In this document: piece by piece, positions 58,101-64,000 of the stretch
How the letters are laid out: the number at the start of each line of letters is the position of its first letter
Numbering within the stretch: position 1 is the stretch's first letter
Made by a program: the position numbers and the translations under genes
Notes under the pieces: generated by a model
What the model was told of the DNA's origin: nothing
Seen by the model: the letters and a program-made list of their open reading frames with translations, nothing else
Databases searched by the model: none
Origin: UBA1181 sp045639525
GTDB taxonomy: Bacteria; Bacteroidota; Bacteroidia; Bacteroidales; Paludibacteraceae
Direction of reading: 5' to 3'
NCBI GenBank assembly: GCA_045639525.1
Contig: JAZUDI010000028.1
Span: forward strand, 46,846-110,845
Length of the DNA: 64,000 nucleotides

Positions 58101-61100
58101 GACCAATGGTTCTCCGTCGTACTCCTTCTCGCAACTGCCCGATTCGAATACGACTCTTCTCTTGGTAATCGAGAAGCGAACGGAATCGCAACGCAACTCG
58201 ATATTATCATTCTCCACCCCGGTGATGATCACCAAAGCGGTATCCGAAGCATGCTTATTGTATTTGTACGAGACCGTATAAAGCGACTCGTTCAATGTCT
58301 CGCCATCCTTTGTCAAAGTAACGGTCGGCTGTTGAGGCATGCCATTATATTTGAAACTATTAGCGTTCAAAGTGATTTCATAATCCTGGATCACACGCTT
58401 CTCCACCGTCAGCGTACCATACTTCTTAGTGATCTCATAATTGGAGACAGCCATTCCGGCGGCTGGTGTGATATCAAAGGTATTCTCCTTGCTTCCAACT
58501 TTGGTTTGGGAGGCGAAATTGGCGTATAGGAAATGGTCATCGCCCACCATGCTACCCTCAATTAGGTTCACGGTTGGTGCGGACAGCGCTGTGCCGTCAT
58601 AGATCTTCGAAGCCGACTCCGACTGCAATGTGATCGCCCTCGGCAAGACATTGAAGGTGACCTCACGCACCTCTTCCGCACGGTAATTATTACGAGAAGG
58701 ATTGAACAATAAATCGAAGGTATAAGAACCGACAGGAAGGATCGCGTCATCCTCATAATATACGGAAGAGCTACGCTTCATCAACCACTCGCCCTCCACA
58801 TCCGCACCTCGGGTAAAGGCATTCAAAAGAGGCTCTCCATAATAGATGTCGTCCGCAACGGCAAAAGCGCCACTTGGCAAGATATCGGCAGAGACCACGG
58901 TCACCGTCACATCCACGCGGATTGCGGAGGAGGTGGCTCCCAGTTCGTCCGTTAGGGTAACATAGATCGTGTAATTATGGTCACCCAACGTATTGGTATT
59001 ATCAACGGTCGCATTGAAGTAGATGTAGCCATCCACCACACTGAATTCAGAACGTCCCGTAACTACGACACTGGTGATTTTGTCTCCATCCGGATCTGAG
59101 ATTTTAACCGGCAACAGATAGCTGGAGAGCGTTCTTCTCTTCGCCCGTATGTTGACACTGGTAGGCGTCAAGATAGGGACTTGGTTTTCACTTACAGAGA
59201 CCTTCACAGGGACAGCCACCGGCGTCTTTACACCATCAGCCACCACCACAGTCAGCTGATAAACGGTGAGGCCGCTAACGGCACCACCTACATAATAGAG
59301 GCTATCACCTTGCACCTCGAACAGCGCCTTATCATCGCCTTCAAGGGTAATGGTCAACTCATCGCCATCCTCATCATTGATGACAATCGGCAAAAGCGTC
59401 TTTTCGCCTGTTCTATGGATCAATACCTCCGTAGGAGAAACTGTCGGACTATGGTTCGGCAACACCTGGATGGCAAGAGAGGAGCTGCTCACGCCAGGAA
59501 TCAAATCCGTTGTCGTGATGACGCCGCTTCCAGCGAATTGGTCGCTCACCTCGTAGTCAATATCGGGCACCTGTCCACTATAATCGCCATGGGCGGTAAA
59601 GGCGTAGGATCCGTCGCCATTCACCAACAAAGATCCGCACAGAACGGAGGCTTGATAGATATCATTCGCGACACCCAACGACAATGGGGTTCCGTTCAAG
59701 CTACAACCAATTACGGTCATCACGTCTTGATCAGGATCCACATCGTTGGACAAAAGATTGCCCTCTATCGTCTGGCCAGCGGCCACCACCGCATCGTCCG
59801 ACACGGTTTCAGGAGCGCTGTTCAAGACAAAGAGCGGAGTGGATACCTCCACCAAGTTATTATGGCTCTTCCCCTCATATTCGGCGGCGGGATCCAAAGG
59901 CATTCCATCGGAAGTAAGGTTGTTGGCATCGATTTCGAAGAAGTCACCCGGACGCATCACAAAGCCCAATGGCTGCACCTTTTGATGGGCCATTTTCGCA
60001 TCCACATAACCCTTCACACGGACCGTCGCACGTTTACCATTCTTCAAAGAGATGTATCCCATACCGAAATCTTCTCCCGAAGGTTGACGCTTCACCTCGC
60101 AAGTCGGATCATCCGAACTTACCAGTTCCACTTGCGTCATATGGAATCCTCCTTCGGCAAACCAAATGCCAAACGAGGCGCTATCAGCATCCGCGCTAAC
60201 TTGGACGGCCTCCCCCTTGAAAGTGTATTCGCCCACCGCACGGTTCTCAATCTCCATCGTGTAGGCAATCTCCTCACCCACATGGGCGGAAGATGCGTCG
60301 CATGCGACGGAATTGACCGCCAAATCAATGTATAGGGAGAGGGCGGAGAGACTTTGCGTTTCGCCACTCGCACCTTGCGCATAGGTCCAAGTATCGATGA
60401 TACGGTTGTTACCGCGGTCGGATTGTTTATTCAACCAAATATGTCCTGGGGATTTCGTTCCCTTGGTCATATCCAAGGCATCCTCACCCGCACCCTTGGC
60501 CACACCCAACTTGGAGTCGTTCCAATAGATCGTGTCACGTTCGACGGACGACCAATCAGCCGACAACTGGTTAAGGATCAAACCCTTTTTGTTATTCTCC
60601 AAATCGAAGAACGGGAAGTGGATCTCCGCGGTCTTCAACTTTCCCGCCAAGACGATATCCACCACCGGCACCATTCTGCCAGCGCCATCTTTACCATCCC
60701 ACTCGATCACATTCTCTCCCTTTTGGCAAACACCGGAGAATGTCCTGTTGGTGTAACCATCGCCGAAGGTCATCTCCAAAAGGTAGTCTCCCGCAGCATT
60801 GGCCTCGAAGAAGAGGTTGACTCCCTCAGGGCCCATGATTCCCTTCTTGTTGCTCTCCTTACCGACAATGTTCAAGTTGGTCAAAGTCGGCGTATCCTTC
60901 GCATTCAAATCCGACAAAAGCCATGTCTCCACCACCTGCTTGCCATAGACCGCCCGCGCGCTGGCAGGAAGATCGGAGGCTGGTTTGGTGAAGAATATTT
61001 TATGGGTGATGTCATCCGTCACCTTCTCCTCTCCATCGATCACACGGGTGGATTTCCTGTCTGGACGACGAGGATCAAAAGTCGGAACCCTTTGATTCTT

Positions 61101-62060
61101 AAATTGGTTACCAGTCAATTCACTGGTAAGACTCGCATAAGCGGGCAAACCGCCATAGCATCCCAAAGCCTTGGAAGTGGAGAAATCCGAATTGTCGGTC
61201 ACCCACCCTTCCGGATTGATCTGCACACCCTTGTTGTTGGCGAAGAAGGTAGAGAAGTGACCATTCTGGCCATTGGGTTTCACCTCATACAAATAACCGG
61301 TATTGGTCAAGACATACAAGGTGGTGTACCATTCACAGTTATAGCTGGTTCCTCCATAAGAGGAGGGCATCAAAAGATTCAAGACATTCGCATAGACACG
61401 GCCTGGAATAAAGGCATTGTTTTCCTTGTTGGAGACGGAAACGTCAAATGCGTTGATATACGGTAGGTTTTGATCCTCGGTCCAAGACTCGATCCTATGG
61501 TTCGAAGTGGTCTCGGAAGAGAAGTCCAATTTGGTGGTCGCACCGATGAAATCGATCTCCCACACGCCCTCCTGATCGGCTGCCACCGTGATTTGGTAGG
61601 CGTCATAACCCTTGGTGGATCCGTTGATGTTCGGTCCGGCCAACTCCTGGGCACGGTTGGCGATCAAGCCACCTCTTCGTACATTGGTCACGCTTCCGCT
61701 CTTGCCGTTTGGCGCACGCCAGTCAATTCGGCCATACGACTCCCTCGTCAAAAGATTTTTCACCTTCATGGCACTTGACGCCAAATAGATATGTTCGCCC
61801 GCCTTCGCATAGACCTTGATTGTTCCGAATGTAGGGAATGGCGCCGCCACATCAGGATCCGATCCCGACGAGGTGATACCGCTAAGCAAACAGGCGCGGT
61901 AATCGCCCGCAGAGCCAGAAGTTACCCCATAACGTGAATAATAGTCACTCGGATACATATCTTTGGAACCATCCGCCCAAACGGATTGGTGACAAATAGA
62001 CAACAAAGACAAAAGCATTGCCAAACAGGTGTATCTCACCCGTAGTAAATGTTTCACCAT
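52134..62060 (-). CDS. Giant type IX-secreted adhesin with MBG and InlB-type repeats
   Basis: A 3,308-residue protein with signal peptide MVKHLLRVRYTCLAMLLSLL and SICHQSVWA. Residues 30-740 are a unique N-terminal part. A cadherin/VCBS-like region follows at about 760-1,060 (LLSNDVDPDQDVMTVIG). Then come MBG-type modules at about 1,140-2,030 (KIYDGTALSAP, YGTLTVEKR). Next are six full and one half module of InlB/Listeria-Bacteroides type at about 2,185-3,055 (AVPDEGYHFVMWKDG, GYDFVGWLPELP). The last 75 residues are a type A sorting domain (SVYPNPTAGIATVELSV, ending VSGAYIVDVDGLTVKEIRR). It is thus exported by type IX and placed on the surface. The high repeat content suits adhesion. Confidence 0.93.
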   Translation of the reverse strand: MVKHLLRVRYTCLAMLLSLLSICHQSVWADGSKDMYPSDYYSRYGVTSGSAGDYRACLLSGITSSGSDPDVAAPFPTFGTIKVYAKAGEHIYLASSAMKVKNLLTRESYGRIDWRAPNGKSGSVTNVRRGGLIANRAQELAGPNINGSTKGYDAYQITVAADQEGVWEIDFIGATTKLDFSSETTSNHRIESWTEDQNLPYINAFDVSVSNKENNAFIPGRVYANVLNLLMPSSYGGTSYNCEWYTTLYVLTNTGYLYEVKPNGQNGHFSTFFANNKGVQINPEGWVTDNSDFSTSKALGCYGGLPAYASLTSELTGNQFKNQRVPTFDPRRPDRKSTRVIDGEEKVTDDITHKIFFTKPASDLPASARAVYGKQVVETWLLSDLNAKDTPTLTNLNIVGKESNKKGIMGPEGVNLFFEANAAGDYLLEMTFGDGYTNRTFSGVCQKGENVIEWDGKDGAGRMVPVVDIVLAGKLKTAEIHFPFFDLENNKKGLILNQLSADWSSVERDTIYWNDSKLGVAKGAGEDALDMTKGTKSPGHIWLNKQSDRGNNRIIDTWTYAQGASGETQSLSALSLYIDLAVNSVACDASSAHVGEEIAYTMEIENRAVGEYTFKGEAVQVSADADSASFGIWFAEGGFHMTQVELVSSDDPTCEVKRQPSGEDFGMGYISLKNGKRATVRVKGYVDAKMAHQKVQPLGFVMRPGDFFEIDANNLTSDGMPLDPAAEYEGKSHNNLVEVSTPLFVLNSAPETVSDDAVVAAGQTIEGNLLSNDVDPDQDVMTVIGCSLNGTPLSLGVANDIYQASVLCGSLLVNGDGSYAFTAHGDYSGQVPDIDYEVSDQFAGSGVITTTDLIPGVSSSSLAIQVLPNHSPTVSPTEVLIHRTGEKTLLPIVINDEDGDELTITLEGDDKALFEVQGDSLYYVGGAVSGLTVYQLTVVVADGVKTPVAVPVKVSVSENQVPILTPTSVNIRAKRRTLSSYLLPVKISDPDGDKITSVVVTGRSEFSVVDGYIYFNATVDNTNTLGDHNYTIYVTLTDELGATSSAIRVDVTVTVVSADILPSGAFAVADDIYYGEPLLNAFTRGADVEGEWLMKRSSSVYYEDDAILPVGSYTFDLLFNPSRNNYRAEEVREVTFNVLPRAITLQSESASKIYDGTALSAPTVNLIEGSMVGDDHFLYANFASQTKVGSKENTFDITPAAGMAVSNYEITKKYGTLTVEKRVIQDYEITLNANSFKYNGMPQQPTVTLTKDGETLNESLYTVSYKYNKHASDTALVIITGVENDNIELRCDSVRFSITKRRVVFESGSCEKEYDGEPLVCHQIKSISGDGVADGDTYTVDYTASITEVGSTKNTISVQFEGNNYVVFLSYGTLTVTRKSVTLTDENIVWSDNSFVYDKTAHCPTATITVDGVTLVPDVDYTISCENNVKVGDAKVTVTALAGGNCNFTAYETTLPITPATIRVTEKRVAAKEYDALPNAMVTVDAFEGNYGGDQVGVVATGLFSDENVGEHKSVTISYELTGDDKANYQLAPATEIYDEGVVTAKEISLVWDEPTEFTYDGTPKHVSASVVGMVGDEPVHVIAYTGDQNVVAVGHYTTTAAILDNDNYRLPSDATVAWEIKKITEKPTITLSGAPFVYDGTAHQPGVTVKVGENVVNASDYTVEYKSNVNAGDTAMAIISALEGDEHVYSFDRDTVYFSISKRAVSYSSPSASKEFDGTPLTAASCTPDDASLILAGDEPIITYTGSQTNVGVSPNTFVVTFEPDNYEVAYHYGTLTVTPKDIILAETDVVWDETEFVYDGQEHCPTSTITVGGLVLRPDEDYAIFCTNNVNVGTDMAHIAIRSASGGNFEFTDYEVNFSILPRKISVKDSLVESKVYDGTTSATVAVTAIDNAVAGDDIAIEASAAFEDGQAGTAKSVAIQYTLSGSAKANYELLYDAATYTEGEITPRGVTLVWSEASLPFNGKTQSVEATVTTDLEGAVVHVVDYKDNSAVAVGTYTAKALTLDNKNFQLPENDSLVWQITEIEIHPTWYAVDGVYGTVVLGDNPKVTLDQPLAGTLLYKVDGTSMAEGDLLTAGSHVVSAIFRVESGADIDCGSRTITVKKMTQEKPVITPIAESLAGMNDGKMVGLMVGMEMRGESGDFVAVEDVDQLFAPGTYEVRWAGDDYKEASESAIVVILPGIAEFQVTLSSADEQMGIVSGAGNYAHHSEVTIEATAKEGYHFEAWNGAITANPYTFVLEQDTTFVATFSPNSYLLTLKSDGAVLKSMEVHYGEVVTLAQIDTTPTKNGYEFVGWNQTFPLTIGVEDVVVEAQWNKKSFVLTLEAEHGSIVGEFTNPVLYMDLVTMTAVPDEGYHFVMWKDGQTEEERVVRIVCDTTMIALFEPNQYQLSLMDDDMLLKTMSVTFGEEVTADILDYVPAKEGYDFVGWLPELPVVMGAADAELQAQWSKKSYRVTVKSEHATVDDFTSPVPFESSLELNVRPAEGYHFASWSDGSLENPRHIVVVKDTVLEAMVAPNEYTLSLMDGDRVLKNLVVAYGESVTDALVDYVPEKTGYQFVGWTPRLPMVMGAADDTLVAEWGKRLFQITLDTVGVPGRVETDFDNPIPFETLISMTAVPNVGYHFVAWSDGEVQADHKIVVVKDDTLAPRFERNGVEVIVVNMDEVAKRIPVLYGDSVTESMVDLSLEREGYDFVGWQPSLPLVAGAENVTVEAVWSLKKIELSIPTVEHGAISSDFQNPVSYGDTITMTALPDEGYHFVFWGDGEESNPRKIVVVDDTVPTPIFERNQYDLYLLADGDTLDVIPMMYGDTLTENMVGVTPTKQGYDFAGWLPELPLVVGAEDISIEAQWRIKTFEITMDSIFEHGKLTFEYEEPIEYGDTITITAVPNEGYHFQSWSDGRRGNPREVVIKSDTSFIPLFALNTYTLLVVNEADTMRIYNFLYGDTVRHEILDRLMPTKVGHDFIGWDVQLPLFMPAHDTVIRAQYIPKIYTVITKINGNVGKVIGEGDYDYGTTAELTAVPNRGYHFVSWGDGDTTSSIHFTVSCDTIVSALFAKDVDEMMVDTLLIPALGYCPGTEDVMRYTLLTSEAPTEYRIVYDEEAKAAGFEDIDFSPIMADNEVRVVIPDCPAHIYKAKVQFRNAYGSLTPIFDVDVRVNLSSDFIIDIWSDVVSAVNLESRFVEFQWFHNDVKVGGANMPYYCEKQGLTGNYYMEVVTTEGEHLRTCKKWFNNAANTTLSVYPNPTAGIATVELSVDNGNEHNLKVTNSQGVTVYTTTFSGRKIQVDFGRFVSGAYIVDVDGLTVKEIRR
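52890..55510 (-). repeat. Tandem InlB-type modules in the giant adhesin
   Basis: Six modules of about 400 bases (about 132 residues) and one half module follow each other. Each has a .GYHF..W.DG box, a polar L.L part and a GY.F.GW..PL box with a closing QW. The modules differ by many substitutions, so they are not a fresh expansion. Confidence 0.85.
55979..58390 (-). repeat. 1.2-kb duplicated MBG unit in the giant adhesin
   Basis: Two copies of a unit of about 1,206 bases lie at 57185-58390 and 55979-57184. Each has the same five-part order: a TLSG/NA.F.YDG-type module, a KE.DG.PL module, a W....FVYD...HCPT module, a second K.YD module, and a L.W.E module. The whole block was therefore duplicated as one piece. 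Confidence 0.8.
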
Positions 62061-62161
62061 ATAATAAATCTTTTCTAATACTTTGTTTCAAATTCATTTG
62101 CAGTTCCGTTCCAATCTTAAATGCTTAATAATCAAGCACAATCGTAGGTTTAGAAACTTCG

Positions 62162-62191
62162 CAAATGTAAAGATAGAAATTAATTTTCAAA
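62162..62191 (-). promoter_or_regulatory. Promoter of the giant adhesin-OmpA operon
   Basis: TACATTTG (62162-62169) matches the -7 consensus, and TTTG (62188-62191) lies 18 bases upstream. The start of transcription would be near 62155, leaving a leader of about 95 bases. Confidence 0.75.
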
Positions 62192-62350
62192 AGCAAGCAA
62201 ATCCAGCGACATTTTTTGATGTTTCCCAATGTCAGAACGAATAATTCTTCATTAATTTTTTTTACATATTTACGAATTTTTGCACTAAATTCGCGGAGTG
62301 AAAACCTAATGATATGGGAATAACAAAACGATCATAGAAAACAATAAGGA
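62192..62350. other. Gap between the adhesin and pyrB promoters
   Basis: AT-rich non-coding DNA between the two divergent units. On the plus strand AATTTTTG (62275-62282) is close to the -7 consensus, with A for T at the first position. It would start pyrB transcription near 62290. A five-codon frame ATG-ATA-TGG-GAA-TAA stands at 62311. No gene was found. Confidence 0.45.
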
Positions 62351-62386
62351 AAACCAATGCGATTTGGCTCGCATTGGTTTTTTTTT
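62351..62386 (+). terminator. Leader terminator (attenuator) before pyrBI
   Basis: AAACCAATGCGA (62351-62362) and TCGCATTGGTTT (62369-62380) form a 12-pair stem with a six-base loop. Nine T follow (62378-62386). It stands 16 bases before pyrB and has no plus-strand gene upstream, so it should act on the pyrB leader transcript. Confidence 0.85.
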
Positions 62387-62402
62387 GAAAAACATAAATG
62401 CT

Positions 62403-63311
62403 ATGGCAAACAAAAGTTTAGTATCCATTACGGATTATTCGAAGGAGAAGATCCTCCAGATCCTGGAGAAGGCGGCTGAATTCGAGAAGAATCCGAACCA
62501 AAAGATCCTCGACGGCAAGGTAGTCGCTACCCTATTCTTCGAGCCTTCCACACGTACCAGATTGAGTTTCGAGACGGCAGTGAACCGCTTGGGTGGCCGT
62601 GTCATCGGCTTTGCGGACAAATCAACCACCAGTGGCACCAAGGGTGAGACCTTGAAGGACACCATCAAGATGGTCAGCAACTATGCGGACCTCATCGTGA
62701 TGCGTAACCCGATCGAGGGTGCCGCACGCTACGCCTCCGAGGTGTCAAGCGTTCCAGTTGTGAATGCGGGCGACGGTGCCAACCAACACCCTACCCAGAC
62801 CATGCTTGACCTCTATTCCATCAAGAAGACGCAAGGCAAGTTGGAGAACTTGAAGATCTGTATGGTGGGTGATTTGAAATATGGCCGCACCGTCCACTCC
62901 CTGATCATGGCGATGTACCATTTCAACCCAACCTTCTCCTTCATCGCTCCCGATGAGTTGAAGATGCCGGACGAGTACAAAATCTTCTGCAAGGAGCACA
63001 ACATCAAATTCGAGGAGCACAGCGAACTCAGCGAGGCGAACATCGCTGATTGCGACATCCTCTACATGACCCGCGTGCAAAAGGAGCGCTTCACCGACCT
63101 CTTCGAATATGAGCGTGTGAAGGACGTTTACACGCTTCGCAACAAGATGTTGGACAACACCAAGCCAACCATGCGTATCCTCCACCCGCTCCCAAGGGTG
63201 AACGAGATCGACCAAGACGTTGACAGCAACGAGAAAGCATACTATTTCGAGCAGGCCCGCAACGGTGTATTCGCCCGTCAAGCGGTCATCTGTGATTTAT
63301 TAGGTCTATAA
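62403..63311 (+). CDS. pyrB: Aspartate carbamoyltransferase catalytic subunit
   Basis: A 302-residue enzyme of pyrimidine synthesis that joins carbamoyl phosphate and aspartate. The start MANKSLVSITDY at 62403 was chosen over an upstream in-frame ATG at 62364, because the latter lies in the hairpin and adds a tail not typical of the family. The carbamoyl phosphate loop FFEPSTRTRLSFE covers residues 45-57 (S49, T50, R51, T52, R53). Other motifs are HPTQTMLDLYSI and HPLPRVNEI. It should form the trimer of the holoenzyme with PyrI, whose gene starts 17 bases downstream. Confidence 0.98.
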   Translation: MANKSLVSITDYSKEKILQILEKAAEFEKNPNQKILDGKVVATLFFEPSTRTRLSFETAVNRLGGRVIGFADKSTTSGTKGETLKDTIKMVSNYADLIVMRNPIEGAARYASEVSSVPVVNAGDGANQHPTQTMLDLYSIKKTQGKLENLKICMVGDLKYGRTVHSLIMAMYHFNPTFSFIAPDELKMPDEYKIFCKEHNIKFEEHSELSEANIADCDILYMTRVQKERFTDLFEYERVKDVYTLRNKMLDNTKPTMRILHPLPRVNEIDQDVDSNEKAYYFEQARNGVFARQAVICDLLGL

Positions 63312-63328
63312 CCCCAAACGAAAAGGAA

Positions 63329-63790
63329 ATGGAAAAAACATCAAAGAAATTAGAGGTGGCCGCCATCAAGAATGGCACCGTCATCGACCACATACCTTCC
63401 GAGAAGTTGTTCAAGGTAATCTCCATCCTCGGATTGGAGCATATCAACAACCAAGTGACTTTCGGCTACAACTTGGAGAGCAAACGTTTGGGCAAGAAGG
63501 CGATCATCAAGGTGGCTGACAAATACTTCACCCAGGCGGAGGTGAACAAAATCGCCGTCGCCGCCCCTTCCGCGAAGATCAACATCATCAAGGATTACGA
63601 GGTGAGCGAGAAGATGGTGTTGCAATTGCCGGAGGAGCTAATCGGCATCGTTAAATGCCGCAACCCGAAGTGCATCACCAACAATGAGCCTATGGCATCC
63701 AAATTCAGAATCATCGAGAAGAGCAAATCATTGTTGCAATGCTACTACTGCGAGCGTTTTGCGAAGTTGGAGGAGTTGGAAGTGTTGTAA
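63329..63790 (+). CDS. pyrI: Aspartate carbamoyltransferase regulatory subunit
   Basis: A 153-residue regulatory chain that binds CTP/ATP and gives feedback control. The N-terminal allosteric domain has AIKNGTVIDHIPSEKLFKVI. The zinc site is complete with C110, C115, C138 and C141, needed to contact PyrB. It is translated after pyrB in one operon and followed by a hairpin. It implies that the pathway is controlled by nucleotides at the enzyme level too. Confidence 0.98.
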   Translation: MEKTSKKLEVAAIKNGTVIDHIPSEKLFKVISILGLEHINNQVTFGYNLESKRLGKKAIIKVADKYFTQAEVNKIAVAAPSAKINIIKDYEVSEKMVLQLPEELIGIVKCRNPKCITNNEPMASKFRIIEKSKSLLQCYYCERFAKLEELEVL

Positions 63791-63820
63791 ACAAAGAGTT
63801 AAGAATTTTCCACAAATAAT

Positions 63821-63855
63821 GAAGGGCATCTCTTTTCGGGATGCCCTTCTCTATT
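63821..63855 (+). terminator. Terminator of pyrBI
   Basis: GAAGGGCATC (63821-63830) and GATGCCCTTC (63840-63849) pair over ten bases. The T-run after it is short and broken (TCTATTATCC), so it is a moderate terminator. Confidence 0.75.
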
Positions 63856-64000
63856 ATCCAATTATTACTGTCCGCTAAACGACAAAGAAAATTCTGTATG
63901 CATTGAAATACAACGAATACCGATTGATATTATTTGGACAAGCCCCGTTCAAGAAATCACAGGCCATCTAGGGGCTCTTTTATGGCCTCTGCCATGAGAT
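63856..64000. other. Window end without recognised gene
   Basis: No clear coding frame is visible. The words TACTGTCCGCTAAACGAC near 63867 recall ends of some Bacteroidota insertion sequences, from memory only. An open frame on either strand is too short to judge. The following sequence is needed. Confidence 0.3.

Noticed and set aside
52890..58390. CRISPR array
   Set aside because: The repeats are long, diverged and coding. No short fixed repeat with unique spacers and no cas genes were found.
57273..58529. Plus-strand open frame of over 400 codons within the second adhesin
   Set aside because: It is the complement of the repeated adhesin gene; the His- and Arg-rich make-up shows a shadow frame. 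The same holds for 60354-61466, 59181-60335 and 50901-52001.
62364..62402. Earlier start of pyrB
   Set aside because: It lies within the attenuator hairpin and adds 13 residues not usual in the family.

Overview
The window is a piece of a Bacteroidales chromosome (phylum Bacteroidota). The supporting signs are promoters of the Bacteroidota type (TTTG, about 18-20 bases, TAnnTTTG), very large exported adhesins with type IX secretion features, BspA-like leucine-rich repeat proteins, a DUF3467 gene after rpoC, and a fused stable-RNA/translation block. No rRNA, plasmid or phage region was seen. The genus cannot be fixed from this sequence alone.

Layout, left to right. (1) 1-15.9 kb, minus strand: a 4,818-residue surface adhesin (beta-helix modules followed by SprB-like repeats), then an exported protein cut by the window edge. 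(2) 16.3-31.1 kb, minus strand: the central gene-expression cluster. In transcription order it is rpsU-xerC-hpf, then tRNA-Thr(TGT), Tyr, Gly and Thr(GGT), tuf, tRNA-Trp, secE, nusG, rplK, rplA, rplJ, rplL, rpoB, rpoC and the DUF3467 gene. Hairpins mark the joints, including one between rplL and rpoB and one right after rpoC. (3) 31.3-36.1 kb, plus strand: pepT with a B12-type radical SAM protein, then a sodium-dependent transporter with its tiny MetS-like subunit. (4) 36.15-39.6 kb, minus strand: an outer-membrane barrel protein, an LD-carboxypeptidase and a lamin-tail-domain exported protein. (5) asd at 39.7 kb on the plus strand, with a facing promoter pair in its upstream gap.

(6) 40.8-50.6 kb is the accessory part. 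Two paralogous BspA-like LRR proteins with a C-terminal membrane segment lie in direct orientation on the minus strand. Between them sits an AT-rich island of five plus-strand orphan genes, an IS30-family transposase remnant and a 35-base direct repeat. The island looks like a site where small genes, perhaps immunity-type genes, are collected and lost. (7) 50.7-62.1 kb, minus strand: a 3,308-residue adhesin with a type IX C-terminal sorting domain, long tandem MBG and InlB-type repeats, and directly after it an OmpA-family barrel protein. (8) 62.4-63.8 kb, plus strand: pyrB-pyrI (aspartate carbamoyltransferase), preceded by a strong terminator hairpin in the leader that suggests attenuation.

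Functionally the window joins housekeeping (transcription, translation, pyrimidine and aspartate-family synthesis, peptide use) with two large adhesin operons and a variable island. The most unusual points are the LRR-flanked island with its repeat, the terminator of one gene written inside the coding end of another, the mirrored promoters before asd, and the modular duplications in the giant genes.
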